From positions 124,001-188,000 of the forward strand of contig CDMY01000982.1 in assembly GCA_001179505.1 (NCBI GenBank): 64,000 nucleotides of DNA. The letters run 5' to 3'. The notes beneath the pieces are model-generated. The model had not been told where the DNA came from, did not search any database, and was given only the letters and a program-made list of their open reading frames with translations. Of the stretch, positions 24,601 through 36,107 are shown piece after piece (position 1 is the stretch's first letter; each line of letters begins with the position of its first letter). This stretch comes from Vitrella brassicaformis (lineage: Eukaryota; Sar; Vitrellaceae). The translations under genes were made by a program, and so were the position numbers.

Positions 24601-25304
24601 CCTGGGCTGTCTCGCCGACAAGCGAGCGGACAAGGGTCTCAGACCTGCACACATCCATCGATACACTCAGGGATCATGAGCCCATCCATCGACCACGCTG
24701 CTCTCCCAGTACATATGTACCCTGTTGCCGTCGGCGACTCGGGCAAAACCCTTCTCCTCACCAGCTCCCTCGCCCGCCCCCACAAGCTGTGGCCTCTCTC
24801 AGACGCCCCTCCAACCTCATCTAACGGCGTCGGTCTCAGCCATCTCCGGCTGCTGTCTGCCCTGCCCGGGAGCCCTTCTGGCTCTGCAGTGGCAGCTGGC
24901 TGAGGCGCCGGCTGGGATAGCGCGTGGGTTGGGGAGGTGAAGACAGCGGGGGCATCGGAGGGAGCGGATTCGGAAGTGGTGACTTGCAGAATGGGCGTGC
25001 TGCGGATGTTACGTTGGGAGGCAGGGGTGTCCTCCATCTGAGAAAGCAGGAGTGTTTTCGAAACAGAGACTGAGACTGGGGGTCTCGTGGGGGCGAACTT
25101 CTGAACATCGAATGCGGCTGGCAGATCTTTCGTTCGTTTGCGTGTGAGCTTTGCGTGTGAGGCCGTCAGCACACCCACTTTGCGCGTCAGCCGCTTTCCC
25201 CGATCATCTGCCGCGATGTCTTTCCGTCCGTTCCAGACGTTCAGGCGCCAGACCTTCCGTCCGGGCGTGCTTCGCTCAGAGCGGCAGATCGCAGCAGCGA
25301 ACAT
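21607..25304 (-). CDS. Membrane-bound class III adenylyl cyclase
   Basis: Makes cyclic AMP from ATP. A long N-terminal region leads into several exons encoding hydrophobic helices ([77 protein letters not shown]). The linker [17 protein letters not shown] precedes a single class III catalytic domain: [20 protein letters not shown] carries the metal-binding Asp, then [27 protein letters not shown], and [18 protein letters not shown]. The Lys in KIKTIGD and the Asp in YDVWG are the residues that select adenine in adenylyl cyclases; guanylyl cyclases usually have Glu and Cys there. The last exons are [20 protein letters not shown] and an acidic tail ending at TGA (21607-21609). One junction, between HSG and VAGVIG, is unclear. 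The start at 25304 is the first Met; a later Met near 25034 is possible. Only one catalytic domain is seen, so it should act as a dimer. Confidence 0.85.
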
Positions 25305-25361
25305 AGTTTTCTCGATCTTTAAGGTTCACAGAGAGAGAGAGAGCATACAACCATAGCTTGT

Positions 25362-28300
25362 ATGTGGATCCAGCTTCTCTGTGTCTGTGTGATACAGGCT
25401 GACCGTGCAGAGGAGGAAATAGAAGAGGAGCTCTCAAGGAAGCGGCGGCGAAAGGGGCTGCGGAAATACCTGCCCTTCCTACCAGAGGTGCAGGCCGGCG
25501 AGTCGCGGTATCTGTCCATCCTCCTATTGGAGGTCTTCGCAAGTGGCTTCAGTCGCGCGGTGTTCTTCAAGGTGCTACAGAAGGCCTGTGGATACGACGA
25601 CGCCGTGTTTCTGCTGCTTATCGGGATGTCCCTGCCCTTTTTGAAGGCATTTTCTCATGTGTTCAGCATTCTCACCTGCCCAAAGCTGACGGCTATTGCC
25701 TCAAATGCAATGCTCGTAGTGGCGCTTGTCTTCATCACGGCGTTTGCGGCCGTCCAGGGGTCGTCTCCTGTGGACCGGTTCGTCTTCACTCTGCTCATAT
25801 GGCCGTGGTTTGTGGTGCTTGACGCGATTGCGCGGCTGTACATAGGCCGAGACAAGAAGGCCCTGCCCTTCAAGATCTTCCACCTGCCTCTATTCGCCAT
25901 CATCGGCGTGACAGCCGAGATTCTGTCCTTGTTCGCCCTGCCGGCTCTCACAGTGACCCAATATGTTGCCCTGCACTGCCTGGAGCTGCCCCTGGGCGCG
26001 ATCTTGACCCGAATCGTGTTTCGCCGAACGAACCAGTCGAGACACACGCTGCTTCTCGTGGGCATCACTGTCATGGTGGTCATGTGTCTGGCGAGTGACG
26101 AGCTTGTCAAGGAGATGATCAGTCGCGGCAAAGGGCCGCAGCTTAGTGCTCAAGTGGAGCAGGTGGCGACTACCACAGGACCCCCCGGGGCGCCAATCTA
26201 CGTGTATCCAGACGAGGAGCGGCCAAAGGCTGCCACGGCGTCTCTCTCACACGAGTGGCAGCGGGGCCAGGCCGCCTTTCTGTCGGTGAGCTTCATGCAG
26301 GCGTGTATACTGGTGGTGGTGAGCCGGGTGCTGCTGCTGGTGCGCAATTACTACGTCAAGCACCGGCTGATGAAGGTCAACAAGGCCATCAAGCTTCCCC
26401 CGCCTCCCCTTCCTGACAGGCTCTTCCATCCGTATGCGAAACAAGAGGCCTGGGCCAAGAAAGAAGGAGAGGACGGCAGCGATGATGATGAGCAGGGGGA
26501 TGACATTGTTGATGAGAAAGAGACATATGAGAGGACGGGCGAGCGGCTGCCTGACGTGAGGTCGTCCCTTCCACCAAAGTACCGTTTCTCTGGCTTTCCC
26601 GAGCCGATGCAGCGGTCCATCGAGATCCTCTTCAGCACCTGTTTCTATGAGTCGGCGCTCCACACTCTGGGCAGGAAGGGCACACGAGACCTCCACTTCC
26701 TTTCCGACTTCCTCTATGGCTTGCCACTGGTCGCCTTCTGGACGAGGCAGGATCGTGTGAGAGGAGAGAGGGGCGCAGAGGGGCTTCTAGACCAGCTGGG
26801 CCCCTCATCTGTGGGGAGGGGGGTGCTGATTGGCCTGCTGGTGGGCCTCTTCTCTCTCTCACTCACTGCTCTGCCGTGGGCGAACGCCGCGGTGCTGTTT
26901 GACCGAGCGAGTCCGCCCTCTTCGTGGCCGGTGCGTGTGGTGTTTGTAATGGCGCCCTGTGTGCTCGTCGACACGCTGTACATCCACCCACAGCCATCCT
27001 CACTGGGCCTCGCTCTGGTGGCTGTGCTGCTGATGCTGGTGGTGAGCTATCGGCAGAAGGTTTACGAGGAATATCACAGGCAGGTACTGTACGCACAGAT
27101 GTATATATGCCGCAGAAATGGAGACGCACCTTCATCTCTGTGGCCCTGTGCATGTCTGCAGGAACTGTTGCAGCTAACGAACGAGGCCATTCGTCTGAGC
27201 CCCGCAACGATGCGCACGCCGCAGAAACGAGTGCTGGGCCAGATCTGGGACAACACCTCCACGGCCGACTACGAGTGGCACCTCATCAACACCCTCATAC
27301 ACAAGGGCCAGAACATCAGGAACCTCGTCGAGGCTGTGAGGAAGCAGATGGGTGCGAGCGGCGGGGCGAGTGCGATCATCGACCCCTCGCCCGCGGCCAC
27401 GGCTGCCTGGCGGCTGGCGGCGTCGCTCGTCATGCGGGCCGTCAGGAAGCAAAAACGGGAGAGAGAAAAGGTAGGTACAATGAATGGGAAAGGAAAGGCA
27501 GAGAGAGAGACACAACCACTTTCTGTCGCTGTGTGTGCGTAGGAGGTGAGGATACAGTTTGAGGTTTACTCTGACATCCAGCAGATGGTGCACAAACTAG
27601 TCGACCGTGCTGTCGACGAAGCAGGTGCGATACACATGTATGTGCACATGCGCCTCCCTCCCTTGCCCCTTTCCATTCCATTCTTTTCTCTCTCTCCTCT
27701 CCGGTCATCGCGATCAATGTATGTCATCCATCAGAGTTCCGCGGTCCCCAGATGCAGATAGCCCTTCACTTCTGCCTCATGAACGACCAAAGACGCGGAA
27801 TCAGGTGTGTGTATTGACCTCACACGTACAGACACATACCTGGACACATGAGCGTGATATGTATGTCACACACACAATATTGCTTTGCAGGCGTCTGCGG
27901 GCGTATGTGCAGGCGAGGAAACACCGACGCTCCCTTGCCCAGCTCTACACGCCCAACGTCAATTCACAGGCGACGAAGGGGGGCATCTTTAGACACATCG
28001 CCGAACGAGTCACCAAACAACAGCAGCTGCGCCCGCCCCCTCTCCCCCTCCCACCCACCACACCCAGCACCCAACACTTCCTGCGCAACATCCTCTCCGC
28101 ATGGGGCGGCGGAGGGGGAGGGGGCGATGCCTATGTGCACGACCGTTCCCCAATGGCGCTGTCCCAGATCGAAGAAGGCACACCGAGTGTGTCCTCTCCC
28201 CCATCAAGGGGCGTCACCGGCCTGCTGGCCCGCCAGTTCGCCACCTATGAGGGTGTCCGCAGTCGGAGGGGCAGCGTGGCTTTGGGTGCGGGTGTGCCGC

Positions 28301-30166
28301 CCCCACCGGCGCCTGTGAGGGGGTGGGGCACCATGGAGGCCGCCGCCAAGCAGATGGCCGCCAAACAGGCAGAAGAAAGACTCGACGATGTGGTCAGTAA
28401 GCGACGCTGACTGAGGCAGGATGGTGTGTGGTCAAGAGGGTATGCTCTGTGTGCTGTAGGTATTTGCCTTCGGTGAGAGTTCTCGCGGGCAGCTGGGTGT
28501 GACCCAGCGGATGGTGGACGCCTCGGTGGTCGTATCCGTCACCGACCTGCGCCGCCACTCGCTGCTCGGCGTCGCTGCCGGCGGATGCACGTCCTTCGCC
28601 GTCACAACCGACGGGAGAGTCTATGCATTCGGAACAAATCGGTACCTTCACCCCTCCCACCTTCATGAACCCCCATTCACCCAACCATGTGTGTGCAGTG
28701 GGTTGCAGCTGGGTCTGCGGAGGGACCAGCGCGGCTCATCCGAGCCCATGCGCATCAAGCTTCTGCGGGACTACACCATCGTGCAGATAGCCTGCGGCCC
28801 CTCCCCCGTAAACAGCCACACCCTCGCCCTGACGGCCGAGGGGCTGCTGCTCTCATTCGGCACATCACCCAAGGGCGCGCTAGGTCTGGGTGCGGACGTG
28901 GTTGAGGCGCTGCCCACTGCTGTGCCGCTGAGCAGGGGGGTGCCCATAAGGCAGATCGCCGCTGGGGCGAGGCATAGCGTGCTGTGCACTGATCAGGGGT
29001 TTGTCTATACCATGGGGGACGGCAAGAACGGACAGCTGGGTACGGCTTTTTCGCGGACTGTGTTAGCTGTGGGGAGGCGCATGTCTGTGTGTGTGTGTGT
29101 GTGTGTGTAGGTTTGGGTGATTTTGACAATCGGTGGATTCCTACGCGTATTGAGGTGTTGACAGGGGAGGGGGAGACGGCATGTCTCGTGGCGGCGGGCG
29201 ACGACCACACTCTAATCGCATGCACCAGCGGCAATAGTGAGTGCATCAGACACACAGATAGAGAGATGGACTTCTGAGTGTGATACACATAGGTGGGTCT
29301 TTCTTGTGTGTCTTGTGTGTGCAGTATACTCGTTTGGCCTTGGTTCGTCCGGCCAGCTGGGCCTGGGCAAGGTGCTGAGCCAAAGCACCCCTCAACGAAT
29401 CGACAAAATCCGCGGGACACCGGTCGGTAACCAACAAGAGACATAGACACATCGCTGCCAGACACCCACAAGCATGTATGTATGTATGTATGCAGGTGTC
29501 GATGGCCGGGGGCTCCCACCACTCTCTCGTCGTTATCCGCCCAACATCACCCTCACCCCAGCCGCCATCGCCCGCCTCCCCATTCGGCCTTGCTCCAGAA
29601 GGCGACAGCCCCCTCCCCCCCTCTCCCCCAGGGGTGTCCAAGGCGCCCACACGCACTTATGGGTTCGGTGCCAACTCGCAGGGCCAGCTGGGTCTCGGCC
29701 GGTCGTCAGAAAGCCGGTTAGTGCCGGTGCTGCTGCCCTTTGCCGTGACGGAGAGCATGACGCAGGTGGTGGCTGCGTCGGCCCACTCGCTCTTCCTCAA
29801 CGAGATGGGGCAGATCTTTGCATGCGGCGCCAATGAGTGGGGCCAGCTGGGGTTCCTCAGACCCGGCTCGCCGCTGCTGCCAAAGCTCTACGCGACCGCC
29901 AGCAAAGACAAGGTCTACACGCGAGACAGAGAAAGACAGAGAGAGACATAGGCATGCATCGTGGGTGTTTGGATGTGTGTGGCGTGCAGCCTGTGGGTGC
30001 ATTGGGGATGCCATTGGGTGTGGGGGATGCGTCGCGGGTGCAGGGGAGGGCGAGCGGGCACGGTGAGCGGGCCATCTATGAGCCGCTGGTGGTCAGCAGC
30101 CTGTCCTTTATCCATGCCAAGTTCCTGGCCACTGCTGACTCGCACACACTGTGTCTCGGCATGTGA
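25362..30166 (+). CDS. Multi-pass membrane protein fused to RCC1 beta-propeller
   Basis: The first large exon encodes hydrophobic helices (YLSILLLEVFASGFSR, AVFLLLIGMSLPFLKAF, LVVALVFITAFAAVQG, FVFTLLIWPWFVVLDAI, TLLLVGITVMVVMCLAS) with a drug/metabolite-transporter feel, an acidic linker, then two more (GVLIGLLVGLFSLSLTALPW, LALVAVLLMLVVSY). After a basic coil and poly-Gly linker come seven RCC1-type repeats: VFAFGESSRGQLGV, VYAFGTNGLQLGL, LLSFGTSPKGALGLG, VYTMGDGKNGQLGLGD, YSFGLGSSGQLGLGK, YGFGANSQGQLGLGR and FACGANEWGQLGF. Seven is the number for a complete propeller. The halves join across 28392-28461 through a GTCAGT donor. The start is uncertain: ATG 25362, or an upstream exon [14 protein letters not shown] (from about 25216) spliced at AAG/GTTCAC (about 25322) to ACAG/GCTGAC (about 25398). 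RCC1 propellers often act in Ran/Rab GTPase exchange or docking; the role here is unknown. Stop at 30164-30166. Confidence 0.7.
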
Positions 30167-30722
30167 ACTGAACTGAGCTGAGATGGGGGTGTGCTGGATG
30201 GATGGATACATGGACACATTCGCGTGGATATATCGTCAATCAAAAGGTTTCGGTGTGTGTGATTCCTCTGCATGGTTCGTGCCTCCTTTTACCGCCCCTG
30301 CGCCCTCTTCTTTGCTGCGGCAATCGTCTCGTCGATGCCGCAAAGTGAAGATGAGGGAACTGGAGAACAAAAGAAGGCCCGAACCGTGGCAGCAACATGT
30401 ACCAACAACAGTGCGTCATGGAAAAGGGAAGGCACTCACACGATCAGCCTGTCTGTTTGTGCACAAAGATGCATCACCTGCTCTGTGTCACAATGAAAGC
30501 AAAAACCACTCAGAGAGCGTCCCACCTATACACAGTCACTCCCATAAAGGAACACGAGCAGTCCCGCCAGCTAGCCTGCCTTGAGGGACAGTACCTCAAC
30601 ATCAGAGGCGTGGAAGCAGGTCAATCCGCAGCCATCACTCTGACGCAGAAGATGCCGCCCCCCAGGCACGCAGCTGGCAGCAACACACACACCACATCGA
30701 CCACCCACCCACAGGTGTTGAG
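30167..30722. other. Convergent intergenic region
   Basis: Between the RCC1 fusion gene (+) and the ubiquitin-like gene (-). Open frames here have no recognisable domain. Probably the two 3' UTRs. Confidence 0.55.
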
Positions 30723-31742
30723 TCAGTCACCCGCTGCTGTCCGTTCCCCTTCACCCCCATCAGCAGCAGCGTCAACCGCCCCCTCTCCTGCTGTCTGCGT
30801 CTGCGCCTCTGCCTCTCCTTGAGCCTCTGTCCGCCTCTCCCCCCTCACGGCCCTCAGCAGCGCACAGCCCAGCCCGCCACACACACGCGACACGGTCGAC
30901 AGCACCATGTACCCCCATATGGCCGTGAAGACGTACACGCAGAGCGATGAGAAGGAGTCGAAGTGGCTGGGGTGCTTCCACTTCCAGTCCCACGCGACGG
31001 CGAGTATCACCCCCACACAGCCGTACAGCAAATACGACCAGAAGTCCTCCTCCTCGGGCGGCAGCTCGGTCGACCCGTCACCCGACGCCACCGTCCGACG
31101 CGTCACCGACACGTGGATGTTGACCACCTGCGGCTGTTGCTGGGGGGGTGGTGGTGGCTCACACGCGGCACCTGTACCATCGTCACTCGCGGCCGATGGC
31201 GGCTGCTCTGCCCTTGTTGTTGTGCGTTGCCGGATGGTGTCTGTGGAGGATGTCTCTGCCTCTGTGGTCGGCATGGGTGAGGTCGAGGGGAGGTAGTGAG
31301 AGAGCGGCTGGTGGTTCTCAAGCGGCCGGCCGTGCAGGAAGAGGCGAACAGAACAACCTGATTGAATGAACCAATTGACACACACAACTGAATGTGCGTG
31401 TTCCTCTCGTTTGTGGATGGATCTTTCTCGTGAATGCGCCACCTTGTTCCAGGAAGTCCTGCAGGTGGTCCTGCGTCACCTGGGAGATGGTAGATGACAG
31501 ACACACTGTCGCATCTGACACGCAGGCAACAGGCAAATGTCACTGATCATCGTTCGATTCGTACCCCTTCTTCTCGTTCACCACGCACCTCTCCTGCTCT
31601 CGCCTTGGGCGTCGTGCACCACCACAAACCGCACTGGCACGCCGTCGCCCTCCCTCCTTGGCGCGCCTGATGACTCATTGTTTCCCTCGTGCTTCTCAGA
31701 CGCTTGTGCAGAGTCCGCTGATGCAGATGCACTCTCAGCCAT
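30723..31742 (-). CDS. Ubiquitin-like domain protein with two C-terminal membrane helices (TMUB/Dsc3-like)
   Basis: Three exons: 31589-31742, about 31449-31517, and about 30723-31362. The start is ATG 31742 (MAESASASADSAQASEK). The N-terminal ubiquitin-like fold runs VRFVVVHDAQGESR, then ATVCLSSTISQVTQDHLQDF, LEQGCSVRLFLHGRPLENHQ, PLSHY, and, after a Ser/Thr/Pro-rich insert, VVNIHVSVTRRT. Two hydrophobic helices follow (FWSYLLYGCVGVILAVAWDW; LCVYVFTAIWGYMVLSTVSR), then a charged Glu/Ala/Arg-rich tail. Domain order matches TMUB1/2 and Dsc3-type membrane ubiquitin-like proteins, which serve in ER or Golgi membrane-protein degradation E3 complexes. Stop TGA at 30723-30725. The role in ER-associated degradation is inferred from architecture only. 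Confidence 0.7.
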
Positions 31743-32790
31743 AGCACAAGAACAAGTATCGAGGCGGCTAGAACAAATATCGAGGCGGTCTACTGGCCAC
31801 GATCTCCCAATGCGCTCGGAAAAGTCTGCGAGCTTTCTTTTCCTGGATATTTTCCGGAGGCACATTCTTGACTAAATGCCGTGTGTCGCGATAGCGGGTT
31901 CGGGGGGAATGATTAGGTGCCGTGTGTCGCAAGCTCGCAGATAAAGACATCGAGAGGTGGTGGGTAGTGACCTGCGTACGCGGCCTTTTTTGATCTCTCC
32001 AGCGAAGCTCGGAGGTGTCGAGAAAGGAGACGAGCCGTCTCTTTTTTTGCGTTTTTTTCTGTTCCACAATCAGAAAGCCTCTTTTTGACCTTTCCGGCGC
32101 CCTTTTTCCTGTCCAGGTCGGTGTTTCCTCGCGTCCATTTCCCTAGCGGTTCGACAGCCATCCCGTCACGTGACTGACCACCATGGTACCGCCGCGAGCG
32201 AAGCCACCGGCTCCTCCAGCTACGTACCGCATTCGCCTGCAGCCTGTGCCCCCAAGGGAAGGCCGTCGCATGGGCCTTGAGATACTGGCGCTGGTGAATG
32301 CATCTGCTCGAGGCTGCGTGGCAGGCCAGGAGCCGCTGGTCCTGATCAAGGGAGCGGCACCCACGGACCCCATGAGAAACCCGACCAAACAATGCTCACC
32401 CATGGAATATTCAGACGCAGAGCAAGTTGTACTGTACTAAAGAGAAGGACGCCTTGCACCACGGAATGTTTCTGTCTCTCTGTCTGTCTGTCTGTCTGTT
32501 CAATCGCCATGGCGATGCAGATTCGATAGAAGACGGCGGTGCAGCCGAAAATACAGCTGCCCATCGCCTTGTCGAGAAGACGCGTGGCAGACACACAGAC
32601 GCATCCGAGTTCGTTTGGGCACTTTTTTCTGACTTTTTTCACAGGCAGCCGCGTTTTGCATTCCGACGCCCCTTCTTCTGCTCAAGGTCCTGTGTTTTCC
32701 TGGGCTTCATTTCCCTGCTTCACGGTAAGGTTTCAGCAGAAAGCTCATGAGAACCAGACAGCCCACGTGTCTGCGAGCGCCGCGAGGGTG
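31743..32790. other. Upstream region with possible leading exon
   Basis: Between the divergent ubiquitin-like gene (-) and the coiled-coil gene (+). It contains TGCGAGCTT (31827-31835) and AAGCTCGCA (31931-31939), the motif shared with other upstream regions. An open frame on + at 32183-32440 (MVPPRAKPPAPPATYRIRLQ) could be a leading exon of the next gene, but its donor is weak. A minus-strand frame over the same bases is equally long. (TCTG)n lies at about 32470-32500. Confidence 0.4.
31916..31942. repeat. 27-bp dispersed motif, copy a
   Basis: GGTGCCGTGTGTCGCAAGCT and following CGCAGAT match 40775-40801 with one mismatch. Both copies lie upstream of minus-strand genes, about 175 and 290 bp before the start codon. 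Confidence 0.7.
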
Positions 32791-33990
32791 ATGCGGGAGA
32801 ACCTCTTGGCCCTCATCGAAGGCAACATCTCACGGCTTTCGACAGTGGCAGAGACCGAGCAGCTTTCGCAGATGCTGGGGAGGGAGGGAGCCCGGGTGCA
32901 GCGACTGAACGACAGGGTGCAGGTGCGTGAGTGGGTGGGAGGTTGGTTGTGCAGACGGATGCGTATGTGTTTGTGCATTCCTGTCCTCAGAATTGGGTTG
33001 ATACGCTCGAGAGGGGCGTCGATAGGGAACCGACGGGTGGGTCCAATGCACGTGCGTGCCTCCCACACCAACACTCACTTGCTTTGTTTGTTCGTTTGCT
33101 TCGTTTGTGCACAGGCGGCGAGGGGCAGGGCGAGGGCGGCACACACCCACCAGCACCGCCCAGACCAGCTGAGAAGGGTGAGCATCGCGCGGCCGCCGAG
33201 GTGGGGACTGAGGGTGAGGGCGACCGAGGTGGAGGCGGGGGGGGAGGGATGGCGAGGGTGGGAAGATAGCACCAGAGGAGAACACAGCAAGCCTGCAGGT
33301 GAGAGGAGGGGGGGAGGGAGGTAGAGGGGTGTCCATTTGTGCGTGTGATGTGATGTGTTGTGTTGTGTTGTGGTGTGGTGTGGTGTTGTCAGGGTACGTC
33401 AGGTGAGGGGCGGGACACAGGGACCGAGCAGCCAGGGGCTGCACCGTCGCCACCGGCAGCAGTGGCAGAGGTGAGAGGAACCACACGACTACTGGTACAT
33501 ATCGATGGTGTTGGGTGCGTGTTGTGTTGTGTTGTGTTGTGTTGCCTGCCCTCTTCATCAGGTGACTCAGAGTGGCACTGGCGAGGAGCGACGGCCCCCC
33601 ACCACACGGGGGAGACGAGGAGACCGCGTGTCCACATCGCTGGATCGCTTCCGAGCAGCGAGAGACGGCTTTGGCGAAGCTCGTGTCCGTCATCGGCGAG
33701 TATCCGGACCACATACATCCATACGGCAGGCAAAGGGTCAAGGTGCGAACTGGGGAGGGACGGAGCGAGGGATTGATGTCAGGAATGTCTGGTGATTGTG
33801 TGTGTGTATGTGGCTGCAGGAAGCGTTGGGTGCGGAGGGCATCCACATCCGCCCTGGAACGCCGTCTGACCACCCGTCCAACCAGCCGTCGTTGGACAAT
33901 CGCTGCGTACATTTTGTATTTGGACGACTCGTACATCCGTGCTTCCTTCTCTTGGGTGACCTTCTCTTGGCGCGGCCCTAAGTGGACTGC
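32791..33990 (+). CDS. Unknown protein with N-terminal coiled coil
   Basis: Not recognised. From ATG 32791 the frame gives MRENLLALIEGNISRLSTVA then EQLSQMLGREGARVQRLNDR, a heptad-like helix, followed by NWVDTLERGVDREPT after an intron. Later exons are Gly/Pro/Glu-rich. A final pair reads ALAKLVSVIGEYPDHIHPYG, RQRVK, spliced to EALGAEGIHIRPGTPSDHPS. The reading frame then enters the dispersed repeat at 33894, so the original 3' end may have been lost or replaced. Several exons between 33115 and 33680 have plausible splice motifs but uncertain frames. In-frame codons upstream of 32791 also exist. The gene is best treated as a hypothetical with a damaged or uncertain 3' end. Confidence 0.4.
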
Positions 33991-34020
33991 ACTGCCACGC
34001 CCTCCAACGGCCTAAGTGGA
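33894..34020. repeat. Dispersed repeat, copy 1 (~125 bp)
   Basis: Begins GGACAATCGCTGCGTACATT and continues with TTTGGACGACTCGTA, CTTCTCTTGGGTGACCTT, and CTGCACTGCCACGCCCTCCA. The same blocks occur in the same order and orientation at 36184-36312. Near the end GGCCCTAAGTGGAC is followed by a second GCCTAAGTGGAC; copy 2 ends with the reverse complement GTCCACTTAGGGCC. The arrangement resembles ends of a small non-autonomous mobile element, though no clear target-site duplication was found. Confidence 0.8.
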
Positions 34021-34162
34021 CTACGAGGTGCTCACATGAGTGAGAAGATATCACTTCTGAAGATACGCTTGGTTGCTTATCGTATTTGAGCCGGCGCGTG
34101 ACGTCACGAGTCCGCTGCCGTTGATATGTACCGCACGAGGGCAGGCCGTGGTACGACAGCCG

Positions 34163-36107
34163 ATGTGGCATGTACGCCATTCAATCCCTGCTGCCGCCGT
34201 GAGAGGACGGCAGTCCAGCGCTGCCCCACGGGTGGGCCCGCTGAAGAGAGGGTACTACGAGGACATGCACAACCTGGAAATGCATGAGTGGATCAATCGC
34301 CACTCTCGGACGTCGCGGGCAATGTTGTTTGCCGAGGTGAGTGATCTGGGGAGAATGAAGCGCAGCACATCGCACCTATACACCCACCCACCCATTCACC
34401 TGTGACCATCCATCTGTGTCTCGTGGTGTTGTGTATCTGCGTATGTACAGGTGCGTGGCGAGGACGTCGCACAGCGGCTGCAGACGCTCAACGGGTTGGG
34501 GCCGCGGGTGAGGGGCATCATCTTTCAGGAGATGCCACGCCTCCTCCCCGACGGCCACTCGAGGTACGTACACAGAGAGGGAGGGAGGGAGCGAAACGAA
34601 CGAAGAGAGCTACAAGACAGAAAGAACGTCAAAGACTCATGTTCGTTCACTGCTCTCTCCTCCTCGCTCCTTAATTGCCTTGTATCCTGCATGCAGCGTG
34701 GTTTCTGGGCTGACCTGGACTCGATCCGCACCCGCCCGGACGACCGCCTCGTGACCGCCGCAGAGCTCGCCGCCCGCATCACACAAGTGGGGGAGGCCTC
34801 TCAGCATGACCTGGACCACTACCTGTCGGTAGGCAACTAGGACAAGACAGACAGACAGACAGATTCTATGCACACACACACACACACACACATCTATGCA
34901 CACATACTTAATCTGTGTATGTGTTCTCCTCCTGTGGGTGTTGCCTGCCACTCAGGGGGCTATTGTGATATTCGAGGCCGAGTCTCAGGAGGCGGTGCGG
35001 GCGATGGCAGGCGCCAAGCGTGAGGCGCAGCGGGTCAACGAGCCGGATGACCCCATGGTGATCGAAGACAACGACGATGCCCCTCCCGGATTCCCCAGCA
35101 GCCCCCTCACCTCTCTAACCACCCCGGTGACGAGCGGCGCAAAAGACGCGCCAGAGCCAAGGCCAAGGCCAAGGCGGCATGTGCTGCAGCAGCAGCAGCC
35201 GGAGGGGGTGGCATGGGTGGCGTGGGGTTGGGTGCCAGCGAGGGCAAGCGCAAGAGACGGTCAGGGAGACAAGGAAGGCAAGAAGTCTCGGCTCAATCGC
35301 GAGATGGAGGGCACGGCCGGCTTCCAAAGGGGCCCGACCGTGAACAAGTGGCGCAAGCTTCCCAGCTACATGTACTTCGTGAGCAAGTACAAAAACAAGC
35401 AGTTCTACTGCGAAAACAACCCGAACCCCAGCTACAATAGCTGCGACGTTGAAGAGGAGGGGGATGAAGATGAGATCCCGATCCACGGTACAGGCCGGAA
35501 GCACTACTTCAATCACGCTAATTCCTGTCTTGGTGTGCGTGCAGTCGCCCCCATGCCGAAGGCGGAGACCAAAGTCAAGAAGCCCATCACCAAGAAGCCT
35601 AAGAGCAAGCGGAAGAAACGTCAGCTTCGGCTCACTGATCACATCGAAGCATCATCATGTGCGGTGCCGATCGTTTTGTCTGTGTGTTGGTGGCAGGTCA
35701 CTGAGCCGTCGATTTCGTCCGCCTCGCTGGTGCTGGCGATAGATGTGCCCTGCTACATCAACGTACGTCGTACGCACACATACGTGGGGATCACGACGAC
35801 CACACACGCATTTGTGTTTGGTCGGCTGGTTGGTTGGTTCAGGACATCGTGCTGGCCATCTTGGAGCTGCTGAAGTACCACGCTCGCGTCATGTATGTGG
35901 ACATGGATATTCATCACGGGGATGGTGTTGAGGAGGCATTCTTGACGACACCAAGGTGACCATACAGACTCACCGATACAAAGACATGGTGAGACACATG
36001 TATGCGGTTCCTCTCTCTTTCTAGGGTAATGACTGTGTCTTTCCACAAGTATGACGGCGAGTTTTTCCCGGGCACAGGAAACCTCAACGACGTCGGAGCC
36101 CAGGAAG
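34163..36107 (+). CDS. Unknown basic protein running into a histone deacetylase fragment
   Basis: From ATG 34163 ([13 protein letters not shown]) exons encode [80 protein letters not shown], and a long exon from about 34957 with [20 protein letters not shown], acidic and Arg-rich linkers, and a compact block [21 protein letters not shown] Lys-rich exon follows ([18 protein letters not shown]), suggesting a nuclear protein. The frame then continues into the deacetylase-like exons described separately. Splice motifs are good up to about 35760. Whether the deacetylase exons truly belong to this transcript is unproven. No domain was recognised in the first 400 or so residues. Confidence 0.5.

Noticed and set aside
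32143-32403. Minus-strand frame MGEHCLVGFLMGSVG
   Set aside because: No splice partner or domain; equally long plus-strand frame occupies the same bases.
32830-33936. 368-codon minus-strand frame
   Set aside because: Reads through the dispersed repeat and through GT-rich introns of the plus strand as Thr/His/Pro-rich sequence; no domain.
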